A stretch of DNA of 44,524 nucleotides from positions 1 to 44,524 of the forward strand of contig JACZKK010000009.1 in the NCBI GenBank assembly GCA_014860115.1, in the 5' to 3' direction. Position 1 is the stretch's first letter. The number at the start of each line of letters is the position of its first letter. Positions 33,636-42,802 of the stretch are shown here, one piece after another. The DNA is from Ignavibacteriaceae bacterium (lineage in GTDB: Bacteria; Bacteroidota; Ignavibacteria; Ignavibacteriales; Ignavibacteriaceae). The notes under the pieces were generated by a model. That model searched no databases and was not told where the DNA came from. It saw only the letters and a program-made list of their open reading frames with translations. The position numbers and the translations under genes are program-made.

Positions 33636-36569
33636 TTATTTTAACAACACCATTTTTTTACTGGTGATGAATTCATTCACTCTTAACTGATAAATGTATA
33701 CTCCGCTTGCTAAACCTGTTGAGCTGAAAGTTAATTCATATCTGCCAGCATTTTTTAATTCATTTAGTACTGTCTTTACTTTTTGTCCGAGTATGTCAAA
33801 AACTTCTATCGTTACCAATCCATCCCGCGGGAGTTCATATCTTATCGTTGTGGTTGGATTGAATGGATTGGGATAGTTTTGGTGGAGTATGTAATTATTA
33901 ATTGGTTCTGGTGGAGGAGCTGTGTATGTCATCGAAGCAAAGTTGCTCTGGTATTCCTGAATCACTCTTTGAACATTTTCTCTTGCAACTGTGATTGAGT
34001 TGAGATTGTCAGTTCCTCGTCCAACAACAAGTGCGAGTAATATTTCTACGGATTTATTTTTTTCTAATTGTAATGGACCAATGCTCGAAAATTTTCTGTC
34101 ATCCCTTGCTGAATTATCAAGCCAACCATTGTGTGTAACTGGATCACCTGAAAACCAGAACATTGGATTGACTTCGTTACAATCAACATTTCCGTAAACT
34201 TTCCCATAAAGCGTATCACAGGGATTAAGCATATTACCCTGTCTATCTTTTGCGTGAACATAATTCCAAACGTGCTGAACATTTTGCGGATCGCCTTGAG
34301 TAGAAGTGGATTTTGCATATCCGGTAAATGAATACAAGCCAAGGTTCTTGTATCCTGGAAATATTTCTTCTCCGATAGTCTGACCATTTTTTATATATGC
34401 AGTATCAGCAGGATTCTGAGATTCTACCACAGGGCCTTGAAGCAGAGTTGTATATACAGCTGGAGGATTAATTCCATAAACATAATCATCAAAAGCATTA
34501 TAAGTATATAATGCTTGTAGAAGTGTATCGCATCCACCAAGATCATCTGTTGCATCGCCGATGTCTGTATCATCAGCAGGACTAAAGTAAACTGAATCCA
34601 GAATATCACTTACTTTTCCAGTGTTTGTGAATTCATATTTTATGAAGATTACATTTTCAAGTTCAGGATTGCTGCTTGCAAAAAGTGTTTGCTCAACCTC
34701 GATTCCGATAGGATCAACAAATTGGCTAGTCAAAACACCATCATTATAAACACACCAAACAATCTCATCACCAAGCAGTGGAGGCATATCTTCAAAGGTA
34801 TCCCACGTTCCATTCAAATTTTTATCAACAGGATTATAGATTCCATTCTTATCTCCGTCATAAAAATCAGCACCGAGAGAAACTGCATCCATCCACTTTC
34901 TCCAGCTGATACCAAACGGCGGATCGCTTTTATTTACAACATATAAAACATTTAAAGGATCATCAGCTAAACTGTTTACTTTACCGGGTTGAAAATTCTC
35001 CCAAAGTGAACTAGTGGCAACACCTCTAGCAAATAAATTTCCATCCGCATATCCTGAAAGGAAGAATCCAGCTGAAAAAAGAAAACTTCCGCCTTCATAT
35101 ACTCCTGAACTACCTGAACCAATCTGAACTTCTTTATAATAAACTGATTGATTCTGATGTACATCATCAGCCAATACAACTGCTTTTTGTCCGAAGTAAA
35201 CATTAACATCTGCTAGTACACCCCTGTTATCAAAAGGCAGGTTCAGTTTATTAACATTCATGCGATAACCATTGAGATAGCGCGGGTAAATTATCGGAAA
35301 TGTATTTCCATAAACCGAATCGTTTGCTTCACCATCAGAATGCAGACCGTCATCAAACATTTCACCTATGTAAATCGAATCTTCCATAGCAGCGACTACT
35401 TTAGAAACAGCTTCGTCGTCAAAAACTTTAGCGCGGAAGACAAAAGTGTTATTGTTTTCATCAATTAGTTCAGTAGGTGCAGATGTGCTGTAAATTTTTG
35501 GCGGTGTGAATAAATCTAAAGATTCTTCTATAATCCCATAGACTATTTGATACGTAGTTATACCAGAAATGTTAGTAGAGTAACGTTCTGTTGCAAAAGA
35601 AATGAACGTTTTATTTTGTAATGAAGACAAATTTATATTAAAGTCGTGGCCTGCATACCTGGTAAATTGATTTTCTTCCGACCATGAACTACCATTGTCT
35701 TGACTGTATTTATAATAAACATCATTTTGACCATCTTCATATTCAAAACGAATATTATCTCTATGATATACTACAATAATTTTCCCATCAGCTAATTTCG
35801 TAACCTCCGGGATTTGTTCATGATGTATTTCATCCGCAATTACTTTAGGCTCCCCCCAGCTGATTCCATAATCAGTACTGATCCGGGAATAGATTCCAGT
35901 TCTTAAAAAATTTTCATGATTTTCAAAGACCGCAAAAAGCTTATTCGCATCAATAGATATGATGGACAGCCCCCAGATTTCAAAACCTGTGTCTCCGGGA
36001 AATTGATAAACTTCCTCACTCCAGCTCATTCCCATATCACTACTGAATTTGAAATAACTGATGTCTTCACCCTGGCTAAGAAAACTCAAACATAATTTAC
36101 CATCATCCAATTCGGTTAAATTTAACAGCGAGGATTTTTTTTGAAGAGCAGGAATTCCGCCACCTCCAAGAATACTAATCGGGTCAGACCAGTTTTCTCC
36201 ATCATCATCCGAATAAATTAATTTCATCGAATCATCAAATATTGACCATGCAAGAAAAACCCTGCCTGTTGAACTTTTGAGTCCGGAGAGAAAACTTAAA
36301 TTTTGATAGAGTGTGATATTGACTACGGAAATTACTTTTCGCTGACCCCAGCTAACTCCACCATTTGTACTCTTCGTTGAGAAGATAGTGTCTCTTGTGT
36401 CACTCAGATAAAAGATGATTATCTCATTACCCGAAAGCCAGATGGGGGTAGATTCTATAATAGATTGTGAAATGTCCTGAACGGGAAGTCTTGTGATTTC
36501 CGTTATTTGAGAGAAGGCAGATGTATAAACCCCAAGTGCCAGAAGAAAAATTTTGTAAATACTCTTCAT
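33636..36569 (-). CDS. T9SS type-A sorting-domain protein, propeller plus dockerin-like module (family 2, long form)
   Basis: This 977-aa full-length paralogue of the next gene is the first of the five-gene array. It has signal peptide MKSIYKIFLLALGVYTSAFSQ and five Asp boxes (TNGGVSWGQ, SDDDGENWSD, SSDMGMSWSE, STDYGISWGE, SQDNGSSWSE). These are followed by FDDGLHSDGEANDSVYGN, the LPFDNRGVLADVNVYF module and calcium-loop sequence YDGDKNGIYNPVDKNLNGTWD (about 568-593). The sorting domain from NYPNPFNPTTT near 897 to KKMVLLK is nearly identical in DNA to that of the paralogue (LTFSSTGLASGVYIYQLR), which suggests recent duplication or gene conversion. The gene has its own likely promoter at 36601-36608. 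Confidence 0.85.
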   Translation of the reverse strand: MKSIYKIFLLALGVYTSAFSQITEITRLPVQDISQSIIESTPIWLSGNEIIIFYLSDTRDTIFSTKSTNGGVSWGQRKVISVVNITLYQNLSFLSGLKSSTGRVFLAWSIFDDSMKLIYSDDDGENWSDPISILGGGGIPALQKKSSLLNLTELDDGKLCLSFLSQGEDISYFKFSSDMGMSWSEEVYQFPGDTGFEIWGLSIISIDANKLFAVFENHENFLRTGIYSRISTDYGISWGEPKVIADEIHHEQIPEVTKLADGKIIVVYHRDNIRFEYEDGQNDVYYKYSQDNGSSWSEENQFTRYAGHDFNINLSSLQNKTFISFATERYSTNISGITTYQIVYGIIEESLDLFTPPKIYSTSAPTELIDENNNTFVFRAKVFDDEAVSKVVAAMEDSIYIGEMFDDGLHSDGEANDSVYGNTFPIIYPRYLNGYRMNVNKLNLPFDNRGVLADVNVYFGQKAVVLADDVHQNQSVYYKEVQIGSGSSGVYEGGSFLFSAGFFLSGYADGNLFARGVATSSLWENFQPGKVNSLADDPLNVLYVVNKSDPPFGISWRKWMDAVSLGADFYDGDKNGIYNPVDKNLNGTWDTFEDMPPLLGDEIVWCVYNDGVLTSQFVDPIGIEVEQTLFASSNPELENVIFIKYEFTNTGKVSDILDSVYFSPADDTDIGDATDDLGGCDTLLQALYTYNAFDDYVYGINPPAVYTTLLQGPVVESQNPADTAYIKNGQTIGEEIFPGYKNLGLYSFTGYAKSTSTQGDPQNVQHVWNYVHAKDRQGNMLNPCDTLYGKVYGNVDCNEVNPMFWFSGDPVTHNGWLDNSARDDRKFSSIGPLQLEKNKSVEILLALVVGRGTDNLNSITVARENVQRVIQEYQSNFASMTYTAPPPEPINNYILHQNYPNPFNPTTTIRYELPRDGLVTIEVFDILGQKVKTVLNELKNAGRYELTFSSTGLASGVYIYQLRVNEFITSKKMVLLK

Positions 36570-36589
36570 ATCGCACCTTTAATTGTTAC

Positions 36590-36621
36590 CCTGATAGCTT
36601 CAAAACTAAGAAATTATCAGG
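36590..36621 (-). promoter_or_regulatory. Candidate promoter with inverted repeat before the T9SS array
   Basis: TAGTTTTG (minus strand, 36601-36608) is a full TAnnTTTG match 32 nt before the ATG at 36569; the -33 position has TTT instead of TTG. The -7 box lies between perfect 7-bp arms CCTGATA (36590-36596) and TATCAGG (36615-36621), a possible operator. Nothing else was recognised in 36570-36698. Confidence 0.45.
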
Positions 36622-36698
36622 ATAGAGTAAATAAAAATCTAATTGATGAAGCGGGATTAATTTATGCCGGAAATTTTCAGTTCAGAGGAAAGCTTGAT

Positions 36699-37862
36699 TT
36701 ATTTCTTTTTTGGCCACTCAGCAAGCCTGTTATCAATTTTTAGTTTTATGAGACCCTCGCCGGTTCCGATCCATAATTTCGTGCCGTCGAAGTGAAATGA
36801 TAAAATTGATGAGGAAGTAATGTCCAGTTCATTGAGATCAACGGGAGTAACCTGCCGTGTAACTCTGTTAATGATATATAAGCCTTTACCGTATTCAATT
36901 TTTTGCTGCTTGTCGAATTCATAGACGCCAACCCAGATGTAGTTGCCGATTCTGCAAAGCGAATAAATTCCGTTGCCAGCGAGACCATCTCTTTTGTAAA
37001 TTCTGTCCCAGTCGAATCTTCTATCGTGAATGTAGACTCCTCCGAGATTGAAGTCAGGTTCTTCAGCAGTTATAAACTCATCCGTACCAAACCAGATGTT
37101 TCTTCCTTCAAAAAGAATTTTGGAAACAGAAACTGTTTTACCTTCTTCTTTAAATGCTTTGCTTTTATTAGAGAAATATCTCCAGGCAGTTTGGTCTGAA
37201 TACTTTTTCTTTTTGTTAAAAATATGAACGCCTGATTCTGTTCCAAACCAAACGAGACTGTCACCATCAAGTTCAATTGATTTTATCGTGTTGGATTTTT
37301 GATCTGTTCCCTGGGTTCTGTCGATGTCTTCATACTTTCTGGTTTTAAGATCGAAGCGAGTTATGTTTCTGAATCTGCCAATCCATAAAACATTTTGATT
37401 CTCATCATATTTAAGAGACCGAATCCAGTTTCCAAATTCACCGCCTTGAGCAAATTTTCTTTTGTCCCATCTGCCGCCCTTCTTAGTTAATGTAAACAAA
37501 CCTTCCACAGAAGCAGCCCATACAAAATTTTTACTTACTTCGACAGCATAAAAAAGATCATCGCTGAGGTTTCCACTTTTCGTCGAATAGTTTGTCCATT
37601 TTCCGTCAGCAATTGAGTAGCGATAGATTCCCTGCCCATAAGTTGATACCCACAGAAATCCTTCTTCCTCAGCTATATCAGTTACAGCAGCGCCTTTTAA
37701 GAAAATTTCGTGGTCTTGTGCGACGGAATTTGATGTTAAAAGAAATGCTAGAGCTATGATGGTACAAAGGTATAGAGGTATAAAGTTATATTGTGTAAAT
37801 GTATAAAGCTTTTTAAAAATCTTATTACTTATACTCTTATACCATATTAACCTTATACCCAT
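36699..37862 (-). CDS. Secreted two-component-regulator-propeller-type protein
   Basis: This protein has about 387 aa from the ATG at 37862. A hydrophobic signal segment (FIPLYLCTIIALAFLLTSNSVAQ) ends near residue 48. The rest is made of repeated blades such as LWVSTYGQGIYRYS, VWAASVEGLFTLTKKGG, LWIGRFRNITRFDL, VWFGTESGVHIFNKKKK, IWFGTDEFI, IWVGVYEFDK and LWIGTGEGLIKLK. This matches the Reg_prop propeller found in sensor kinases and periplasmic proteins. There is no kinase domain and no T9SS sorting domain. The frame is open to an ATG at 37910 inside panB, with another ATG at 37880. I prefer 37862, just after the panB stop, because the longer forms would give an improbably long signal n-region. 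That n-region is encoded by octamer repeats. Confidence 0.75.
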   Translation of the reverse strand: MGIRLIWYKSISNKIFKKLYTFTQYNFIPLYLCTIIALAFLLTSNSVAQDHEIFLKGAAVTDIAEEEGFLWVSTYGQGIYRYSIADGKWTNYSTKSGNLSDDLFYAVEVSKNFVWAASVEGLFTLTKKGGRWDKRKFAQGGEFGNWIRSLKYDENQNVLWIGRFRNITRFDLKTRKYEDIDRTQGTDQKSNTIKSIELDGDSLVWFGTESGVHIFNKKKKYSDQTAWRYFSNKSKAFKEEGKTVSVSKILFEGRNIWFGTDEFITAEEPDFNLGGVYIHDRRFDWDRIYKRDGLAGNGIYSLCRIGNYIWVGVYEFDKQQKIEYGKGLYIINRVTRQVTPVDLNELDITSSSILSFHFDGTKLWIGTGEGLIKLKIDNRLAEWPKKK

Positions 37863-37868
37863 ACAACT
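37761..37868. repeat. Two facing arrays of degenerate octamers
   Basis: On the plus strand 37761-37808 reads as successive 8-mers close to GGTATAAA (GGTACAAA, GGTATAGA, GGTATAAA, GTTATATT, GTGTAAAT, GTATAAAG). From 37821 to 37868 the 8-mers are close to TTATACCN, the reverse complement. The two arrays form an imperfect inverted repeat around an AT-rich centre. They overlap the panB stop and the start of the propeller gene. Confidence 0.6.
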
Positions 37869-38682
37869 AGTAACTTTCATCAACAGAAGGGAAACTTCCT
37901 TTTTTAACATCTACTATATACGACTTAACGGCTTTGTTGATTTCAGAAGCAAGCTTGGAATAATGTCGTACGAATCGTGGATGAAAATCCACATTGAGTG
38001 CAAGCATATCGGGAGTAACGAGTATTTGTCCATCGCAATATTTTCCAGCACCAATACCAATTGTAGGAATATTTAATGAAGAAGTAATTTTCTTAGCAAG
38101 TGATGCCGGTATTTTTTCAAGTACTAAGGCGAAAGCTCCGGCTTCTTCGAGAATTTTTGCATCTTCAAAAATCTCATCAGCTTCTTTTTTAGTTGTACCA
38201 CGTTCCTTGTAGCTGCCGAACTGGTGAATGCTTTGAGGAGTTAAACCAATATGACCCATAACCGGTATTCCGTTCTCGGTAATCTTCTTAACAGTTTCAG
38301 CAACACGTTTTCCCCCCTCGAGTTTAACTGCCGCTGCATGGGTCTCTTTCAATATTCTCCCTGCATTTCTAAAACCGTCATCGGCACCTAGCTGATAAGA
38401 CATGAAAGGCATATCAACAACAACCATTGCCCGATTGACTCCTTTGGTTACTGCTTTTGTATGATAGATCATTTCATCCATTGTAACAGGAAGAGTGGTT
38501 TCGTTTCCCTGGAAAACATTACTCAATGAATCACCAACAAGTATAATATCAATTCCCGCTTCATCTAATAATTTTGCGGTGATAAAATCGTATGCGGTGA
38601 GTGAAGTGATTTTAACTTTTTTCTTCTTTAAAATATCGAGTGCTTTAGTAGTTACTCTTCTAATTTCTTTTTCAGCTGACAT
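37867..38682 (-). CDS. panB: 3-methyl-2-oxobutanoate hydroxymethyltransferase
   Basis: This 271-aa enzyme adds a hydroxymethyl group from methylene-tetrahydrofolate to 2-oxoisovalerate, the first committed step to pantothenate and hence CoA and ACP. Motifs are [32 protein letters not shown] (25-56, with metal ligand Asp51), [39 protein letters not shown] and LEKIPA with the catalytic Glu. Length is typical. The ATG overlaps the stop of the LipM/LplA-like gene by 1 nt. Other pan genes are not in this window. It is the last gene of the lpxC-lpxA-lipM-panB chain. Confidence 0.96.
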   Translation of the reverse strand: MSAEKEIRRVTTKALDILKKKKVKITSLTAYDFITAKLLDEAGIDIILVGDSLSNVFQGNETTLPVTMDEMIYHTKAVTKGVNRAMVVVDMPFMSYQLGADDGFRNAGRILKETHAAAVKLEGGKRVAETVKKITENGIPVMGHIGLTPQSIHQFGSYKERGTTKKEADEIFEDAKILEEAGAFALVLEKIPASLAKKITSSLNIPTIGIGAGKYCDGQILVTPDMLALNVDFHPRFVRHYSKLASEINKAVKSYIVDVKKGSFPSVDESY

Positions 38683-39440
38683 TAATTAACCTGTGAAATA
38701 GTTTCTACAAATATTTCCTCTTCAAGCTTAACATTAAAGTGATTTTCAAATCCCTTTTTTATCGCAATAGATAATTTTTGATAATTTATTTTTTCATCAA
38801 GAATAGCTTCAAGCTCGGTTGTTGTCTGTTCAATTTCATTTTTAATTTCTTCGAGCTTGTTATCGGGAAGATTCAAATAATCGATGATTCGTTTATGAAA
38901 ACTACCGCAAAGAATTGAACCGTGCTGCAGTATGATATTACCGATTTTCCGCTGAGCACTCCCAACAACTTTTTTCCCCTGATAGTTGAGTTCATTCATT
39001 GCTGAAACTGCGAAGCAAAGTGTGCTCTTAGTATCTTTATAAAATGTTGGGAAATGAGGCTGAGAATGTTCGAGTTCAATATTTTCAAATACGTGATTAT
39101 AATTTTTCAATCCGCACTTCAATGCCAGATTTATTTCCCGGTAAATTTGTTTTGGAGTTTTTTCCTCCGAGACAGGATAGACTACAGAATAAGTTAGCTC
39201 CTCAGCGTGAAGAATTGCTCTGCCGCCTGTTGGTCTTTTTACGATATCGTATCCATCAGCAGCGGCTTTATTTTGATTAACTGAATTGTAATCCTGGTTT
39301 GCGCCAAGAGAAATGCAATAGGGTATCCACTGGTAAATTCTCAGGACAGGAGATCCTGAAAAATTTCTGACAAGTTCGAGATCATAATCCATGTTAAAGC
39401 TGCCGTTATTCAATCCTGTATTTATAAAACGCCAGATCAT
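38682..39440 (-). CDS. Octanoyltransferase LipM/lipoate-protein ligase A family protein
   Basis: This 252-aa protein of the BPL/LplA/LipB fold has [19 protein letters not shown] (68-86, substrate-binding loop), [11 protein letters not shown] (141-151) with Cys142 at the position used as acyl-thioester nucleophile in LipM, and [23 protein letters not shown] (155-177) with the conserved Lys pair 156-157. The Cys favours an octanoyltransferase that moves octanoate from ACP to lipoyl domains; a lipoate ligase cannot be excluded. Overlaps are 4 nt with lpxA and 1 nt with panB. Lipoyl synthase is not in this window. Confidence 0.85.
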   Translation of the reverse strand: MIWRFINTGLNNGSFNMDYDLELVRNFSGSPVLRIYQWIPYCISLGANQDYNSVNQNKAAADGYDIVKRPTGGRAILHAEELTYSVVYPVSEEKTPKQIYREINLALKCGLKNYNHVFENIELEHSQPHFPTFYKDTKSTLCFAVSAMNELNYQGKKVVGSAQRKIGNIILQHGSILCGSFHKRIIDYLNLPDNKLEEIKNEIEQTTTELEAILDEKINYQKLSIAIKKGFENHFNVKLEEEIFVETISQVN

Positions 39441-40213
39441 TTACCAACAATTCCTCTTGTAGTGCCTTCTAAAAATTTTAACATTTTCTGAACGTAAATA
39501 TTATCAGCAAACTTTGATTCAATTATTTTCAGGGCCTGAGTAACATTTAAAGACTTATCGTATAAATATTTATAAGCTTCTTTAAGAGTCTGAATGTCTT
39601 CAGCTTTAAATCCTCTTCTTCTTAAACCAACAACATTAAGTCCACCAAACTCAGCCGGGTCGTTTACTGCTAAAATATATGGCGGAACATCCTGTGTAAT
39701 TTTGGCAGCGCCGGCAATCATCGAATGTTCGCCGACACGGGAGAACTGATGCAAACCTGCCAAGCCTCCGATAATCACCCAATCTTCTATATGAGAATGT
39801 CCTCCAATCTGAACAGAGTTTGCGATAATGCAGTTATCACCAATTACACAATCATGAGGTATGTGGCTGTAAGCCATCAGGAGACAATTTTTACCAACCT
39901 GTGATTTGCCAGTATCTTTAGTGCCTCTATGTAAAGTTGCAAACTCCCGAATAACTGTATCGTCACCAATAATAAACAAGGTTGGTTCACCAGAAAATTT
40001 TAAATCCTGCGGAAGATTAGCTACTGAAGCTCCCTGAGAAATTTTTACGCGGTTACCGATTCTTGCACCACTATACAAAACAGCATGCGGACCAATAACA
40101 CAATCGTTTCCAATCTCAACATCTGCTTCTATAATTGCATAAGGACCAACTGATAAGTTTTCACCGAGTTTAGCTTCGGGATTTACAATTGCGGTGGAAT
40201 GTATGTTTTTCAT
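39437..40213 (-). CDS. lpxA: Acyl-ACP--UDP-N-acetylglucosamine O-acyltransferase
   Basis: This 258-aa enzyme catalyses the first step of lipid A synthesis, transferring a 3-hydroxyacyl chain from ACP to UDP-GlcNAc. The N-terminal two thirds are hexapeptide repeats of a left-handed beta helix (IHSTAIVNPEAKLGENLSVG, AVLYSGARIGNRVKIS). The catalytic base is His120 in SHIPHDCVIGD. GGLAGLHQFSRVGEHSMIAG and LNVVGLRRRGF are typical, and the C-terminal helices match LpxA rather than LpxD. It overlaps lpxC-fabZ by 4 nt upstream and the LipM-like gene by 4 nt downstream. Confidence 0.96.
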   Translation of the reverse strand: MKNIHSTAIVNPEAKLGENLSVGPYAIIEADVEIGNDCVIGPHAVLYSGARIGNRVKISQGASVANLPQDLKFSGEPTLFIIGDDTVIREFATLHRGTKDTGKSQVGKNCLLMAYSHIPHDCVIGDNCIIANSVQIGGHSHIEDWVIIGGLAGLHQFSRVGEHSMIAGAAKITQDVPPYILAVNDPAEFGGLNVVGLRRRGFKAEDIQTLKEAYKYLYDKSLNVTQALKIIESKFADNIYVQKMLKFLEGTTRGIVGK

Positions 40214-41634
40214 TTTTCTTCGGATGAATTATTTGGCTTTGGTTTATCAACTACGCCTGCCATAAAATCAGCTTCAGCGACAAGCACCTCATTAACGAAA
40301 GCTTTACCCTTCATCAATATTATTTTACTCTTTTTCTGAACTAATTCTACTTCCATAAATAATTGATCTCCGGGAACAACAGGTTTTCTAAATTTAGCAT
40401 TGTTGATCTGCATAAAATAAACAAGATGGTTTTCCGGATCAGGAATTGAACCAAGCAGGAATACTCCACCTGTTTGAGCCATTGCTTCAATTATCAGCAC
40501 ACCTGGCATAATTGGATTGCCGGGGAAGTGTCCCGGGAAAAATGGTTCATTCGCTGTAACTGATTTTACACCAACAACTCTTTTATCAACCTCAAGCTCA
40601 ATTATTTTATCAACAAGCAAGAAGGGATATCTGTGGGGCAGTATTCGCTCTATTGCATTTGCATCGAAGATTACTCCTTCTTTTTTTATCAACTGGAATT
40701 TCTTTACAAGTTTTTTCTGCTGGTATAGTTTTCTTACCTGCTTTGCAAATTCAACATTTGCTTTGTGACCGGGACGTGCTGCTAAAATCTGTGCTTTAAG
40801 TGGTGCGCCAATTAGTGCAAGATCACCAATCAAATCTAAAAGTTTATGCCTTACCGGTTCATTTCGAAATCTAAGCTGTTTGTTATTCAGAATTCCGTTT
40901 TCGCCTAAACTTATTTTTCCCTCAACTCCTATTTTTTTTGCAAGGTCATTAAGTTGCGTATCGCTTAATTTATGATCAACGATTACTACAGCATTATCGA
41001 TATCACCACCTTTTATCAATCCCTGGTCAGCCAATTCTTCAACTTCACTTAAAAAGCAAAAGGTTCTGGCAGGTGCAAATTCCGTTGCAAATTCTTTTTC
41101 AAAATCGAAAAGTCCTGTATGCTGACTACCGAGTGCTGGGTTCTGATAATCAACCATCACAGTAACACGGTAATCATCCAGCGGCAGTGCAACAATATCT
41201 ACCTGCCTGTCATCTTCGTGGTGCATAATCGTCTGATCGATAACAAGATAATCCTTCGGAGCTTCCTGCTGTTCGAATCCGGCTTGCTGCAAAACTTCAA
41301 CATAAGGTAACGAACTTCCATCGCCAACTGGTGGTTCAATTCCTTCTACTTCGATAATTATATTATCAATTTGTAAACCCATAATAGCCGCTAAAACGTG
41401 CTCAACTGTATGCACTTTTGCATCTCCAATTCCTATTGTTGTTCCGCGGGAAACATCTACAACGTTGTCCGCTATTGCTGGAATTTCAGGATTTCCGCCA
41501 AGATCTGTTCTGACAAATTTAATTCCATGATTTTCTGGCGCTGGTTTAAAGGTGAGTTTACATTCTGTCCCGGTATGAAGTCCAATTCCTGTCATAGATA
41601 TTGGTTTGGCAATTGTTCTCTGCTGTTCTAACAT
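40210..41634 (-). CDS. lpxC/fabZ: Bifunctional UDP-3-O-acyl-GlcNAc deacetylase/3-hydroxyacyl-ACP dehydratase
   Basis: This is a 474-aa fusion. Residues 1 to about 310 are LpxC, the committed zinc deacetylase of lipid A synthesis: HTVEH (75-79, zinc ligand His79), HKLLD (His263 and Asp267 as the other ligands) and catalytic His290 in RPGHKAN. Residues about 325-474 are FabZ: LPHRYPFLLVD with catalytic His334, FFPGHFPGNPIMPG, and Glu383 in IIEAMAQTGG. Both active sites are complete. The fusion is characteristic of Bacteroidota and relatives. It joins two enzymes that compete for 3-hydroxyacyl-ACP supply. A promoter lies just upstream. Confidence 0.97.
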   Translation of the reverse strand: MLEQQRTIAKPISMTGIGLHTGTECKLTFKPAPENHGIKFVRTDLGGNPEIPAIADNVVDVSRGTTIGIGDAKVHTVEHVLAAIMGLQIDNIIIEVEGIEPPVGDGSSLPYVEVLQQAGFEQQEAPKDYLVIDQTIMHHEDDRQVDIVALPLDDYRVTVMVDYQNPALGSQHTGLFDFEKEFATEFAPARTFCFLSEVEELADQGLIKGGDIDNAVVIVDHKLSDTQLNDLAKKIGVEGKISLGENGILNNKQLRFRNEPVRHKLLDLIGDLALIGAPLKAQILAARPGHKANVEFAKQVRKLYQQKKLVKKFQLIKKEGVIFDANAIERILPHRYPFLLVDKIIELEVDKRVVGVKSVTANEPFFPGHFPGNPIMPGVLIIEAMAQTGGVFLLGSIPDPENHLVYFMQINNAKFRKPVVPGDQLFMEVELVQKKSKIILMKGKAFVNEVLVAEADFMAGVVDKPKPNNSSEEK

Positions 41635-41679
41635 TTAGAAATCCGATTTGTTTTACGATTTGAAAGTATTAATTGGTTG

Positions 41680-41710
41680 GAAAATTAGTAAGATGAGCTT
41701 TGAAATCCAA
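41680..41710 (-). promoter_or_regulatory. Candidate promoter for lpxC-fabZ/lpxA/lipM/panB
   Basis: On the minus strand TTG (41708-41710), 20 bp, then TAATTTTC (41680-41687), seven of eight to TAnnTTTG at ideal spacing. It would start transcription near 41673, about 38 nt before the ATG, within the 106-nt gap after lpxD. Confidence 0.5.
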
Positions 41711-41740
41711 TAAACAGGAATTTTTGGAATGACTTAAGAT

Positions 41741-42802
41741 TCAGGATTTTTTTTGAGAAATTTCTTCTTTAAGCTTTTTAATTTCCTCCTCAAGTTTTTT
41801 AATTCGATCTACATATTCAGGAAAATTTCTGAAATGAGCTTCAAGAATCTTGGCCATCTTTGCTTCCTTAGCAGGATAGCCAAAATACAAACCAGGTTTT
41901 GAGATAGTTTTGGGAACCCCTGACTGAGCCATTAAAATAACATTATCAGCAATCTCAAGGTGACCTGCAATTCCAACCTGGCCTGCGACAATCACATTGC
42001 TTCCAATCGTCACGCTTCCTGATACACCACTTTGCGCAGACATCACTGTGTTATTTCCGACTGATACATTATGTGCAATCTGAACAAGGTTATCAATTTT
42101 AGCTCCCTTTTTTATAATAGTGCTTCCAAGAGCAGCTCTGTCAATGGTTGTGTTCGCGCCTATTTCAACATCATCTTCAATAATAACATTGCCGATTTGC
42201 GGAACTTTATTGTACACCCCTTTGTCATCTTTTTGATATCCAAAACCATCAGCGCCAATTACTGCACCTGCATGAATAATTACGTTTCTTCCTATTTTAC
42301 ATTCTTCACGAATACTTACATTCTGGAAAATAATTGAACCGTCTCCAACTTCTACATTTTCAAGCAGTACGGCATTGTGAAAGATTTTAACATTATCACC
42401 TATTTTACAGTCAGCACCAATTACAACATTCTTGCCTAATGCAACATTCTTGCCCAATGTCGATGACTTAGGTACGAAGGAAGTTTCATCAATTCCCTTG
42501 AGTTCAAATTTTGGTGAAAAGAAATTTATTATAACAGATGTAAAAGCTTTTTCCGGTGCATCAACTTCAATATAAGAAATATCGCTGCGTGTTTTATTAA
42601 AGTCTGGTTTAACTAAAATTGCAGCTGCACCGGTAGATGGAAAATATTTTTCAAACTCGTGAAGGTATAGAAACGTGAGATCCCCTTTCACTGCTTCATC
42701 AATTCTTGCAACGGAATTTATGATCACATCTGCATCACCAATAAGTTTGCCTCCAACCAGCGAAGCAATTTCAGATAGCTTAATACTTACATTTTTATTC
42801 AA
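41741..42802 (-). CDS. lpxD: UDP-3-O-(3-hydroxyacyl)glucosamine N-acyltransferase
   Basis: This 353-aa enzyme catalyses the third step of lipid A synthesis, N-acylation from 3-hydroxyacyl-ACP. It has an N-terminal uridine-binding domain (about 1-100, [20 protein letters not shown]...AILV), a long left-handed beta helix (about 105-300, [23 protein letters not shown]) with catalytic His244 in [13 protein letters not shown], and a C-terminal coiled coil ([16 protein letters not shown]). The start is TTG at 42802, which overlaps the preceding Skp gene by 8 nt; no better start fits the family N-terminus. Confidence 0.96.
   Translation of the reverse strand: MNKNVSIKLSEIASLVGGKLIGDADVIINSVARIDEAVKGDLTFLYLHEFEKYFPSTGAAAILVKPDFNKTRSDISYIEVDAPEKAFTSVIINFFSPKFELKGIDETSFVPKSSTLGKNVALGKNVVIGADCKIGDNVKIFHNAVLLENVEVGDGSIIFQNVSIREECKIGRNVIIHAGAVIGADGFGYQKDDKGVYNKVPQIGNVIIEDDVEIGANTTIDRAALGSTIIKKGAKIDNLVQIAHNVSVGNNTVMSAQSGVSGSVTIGSNVIVAGQVGIAGHLEIADNVILMAQSGVPKTISKPGLYFGYPAKEAKMAKILEAHFRNFPEYVDRIKKLEEEIKKLKEEISQKKS

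Noticed and set aside
24995-36569. Calling the Asp-box proteins active sialidases
   Set aside because: Asp boxes also occur in many non-enzymatic propellers, and the Arg triad and Tyr/Glu pair of sialidases could not be identified.
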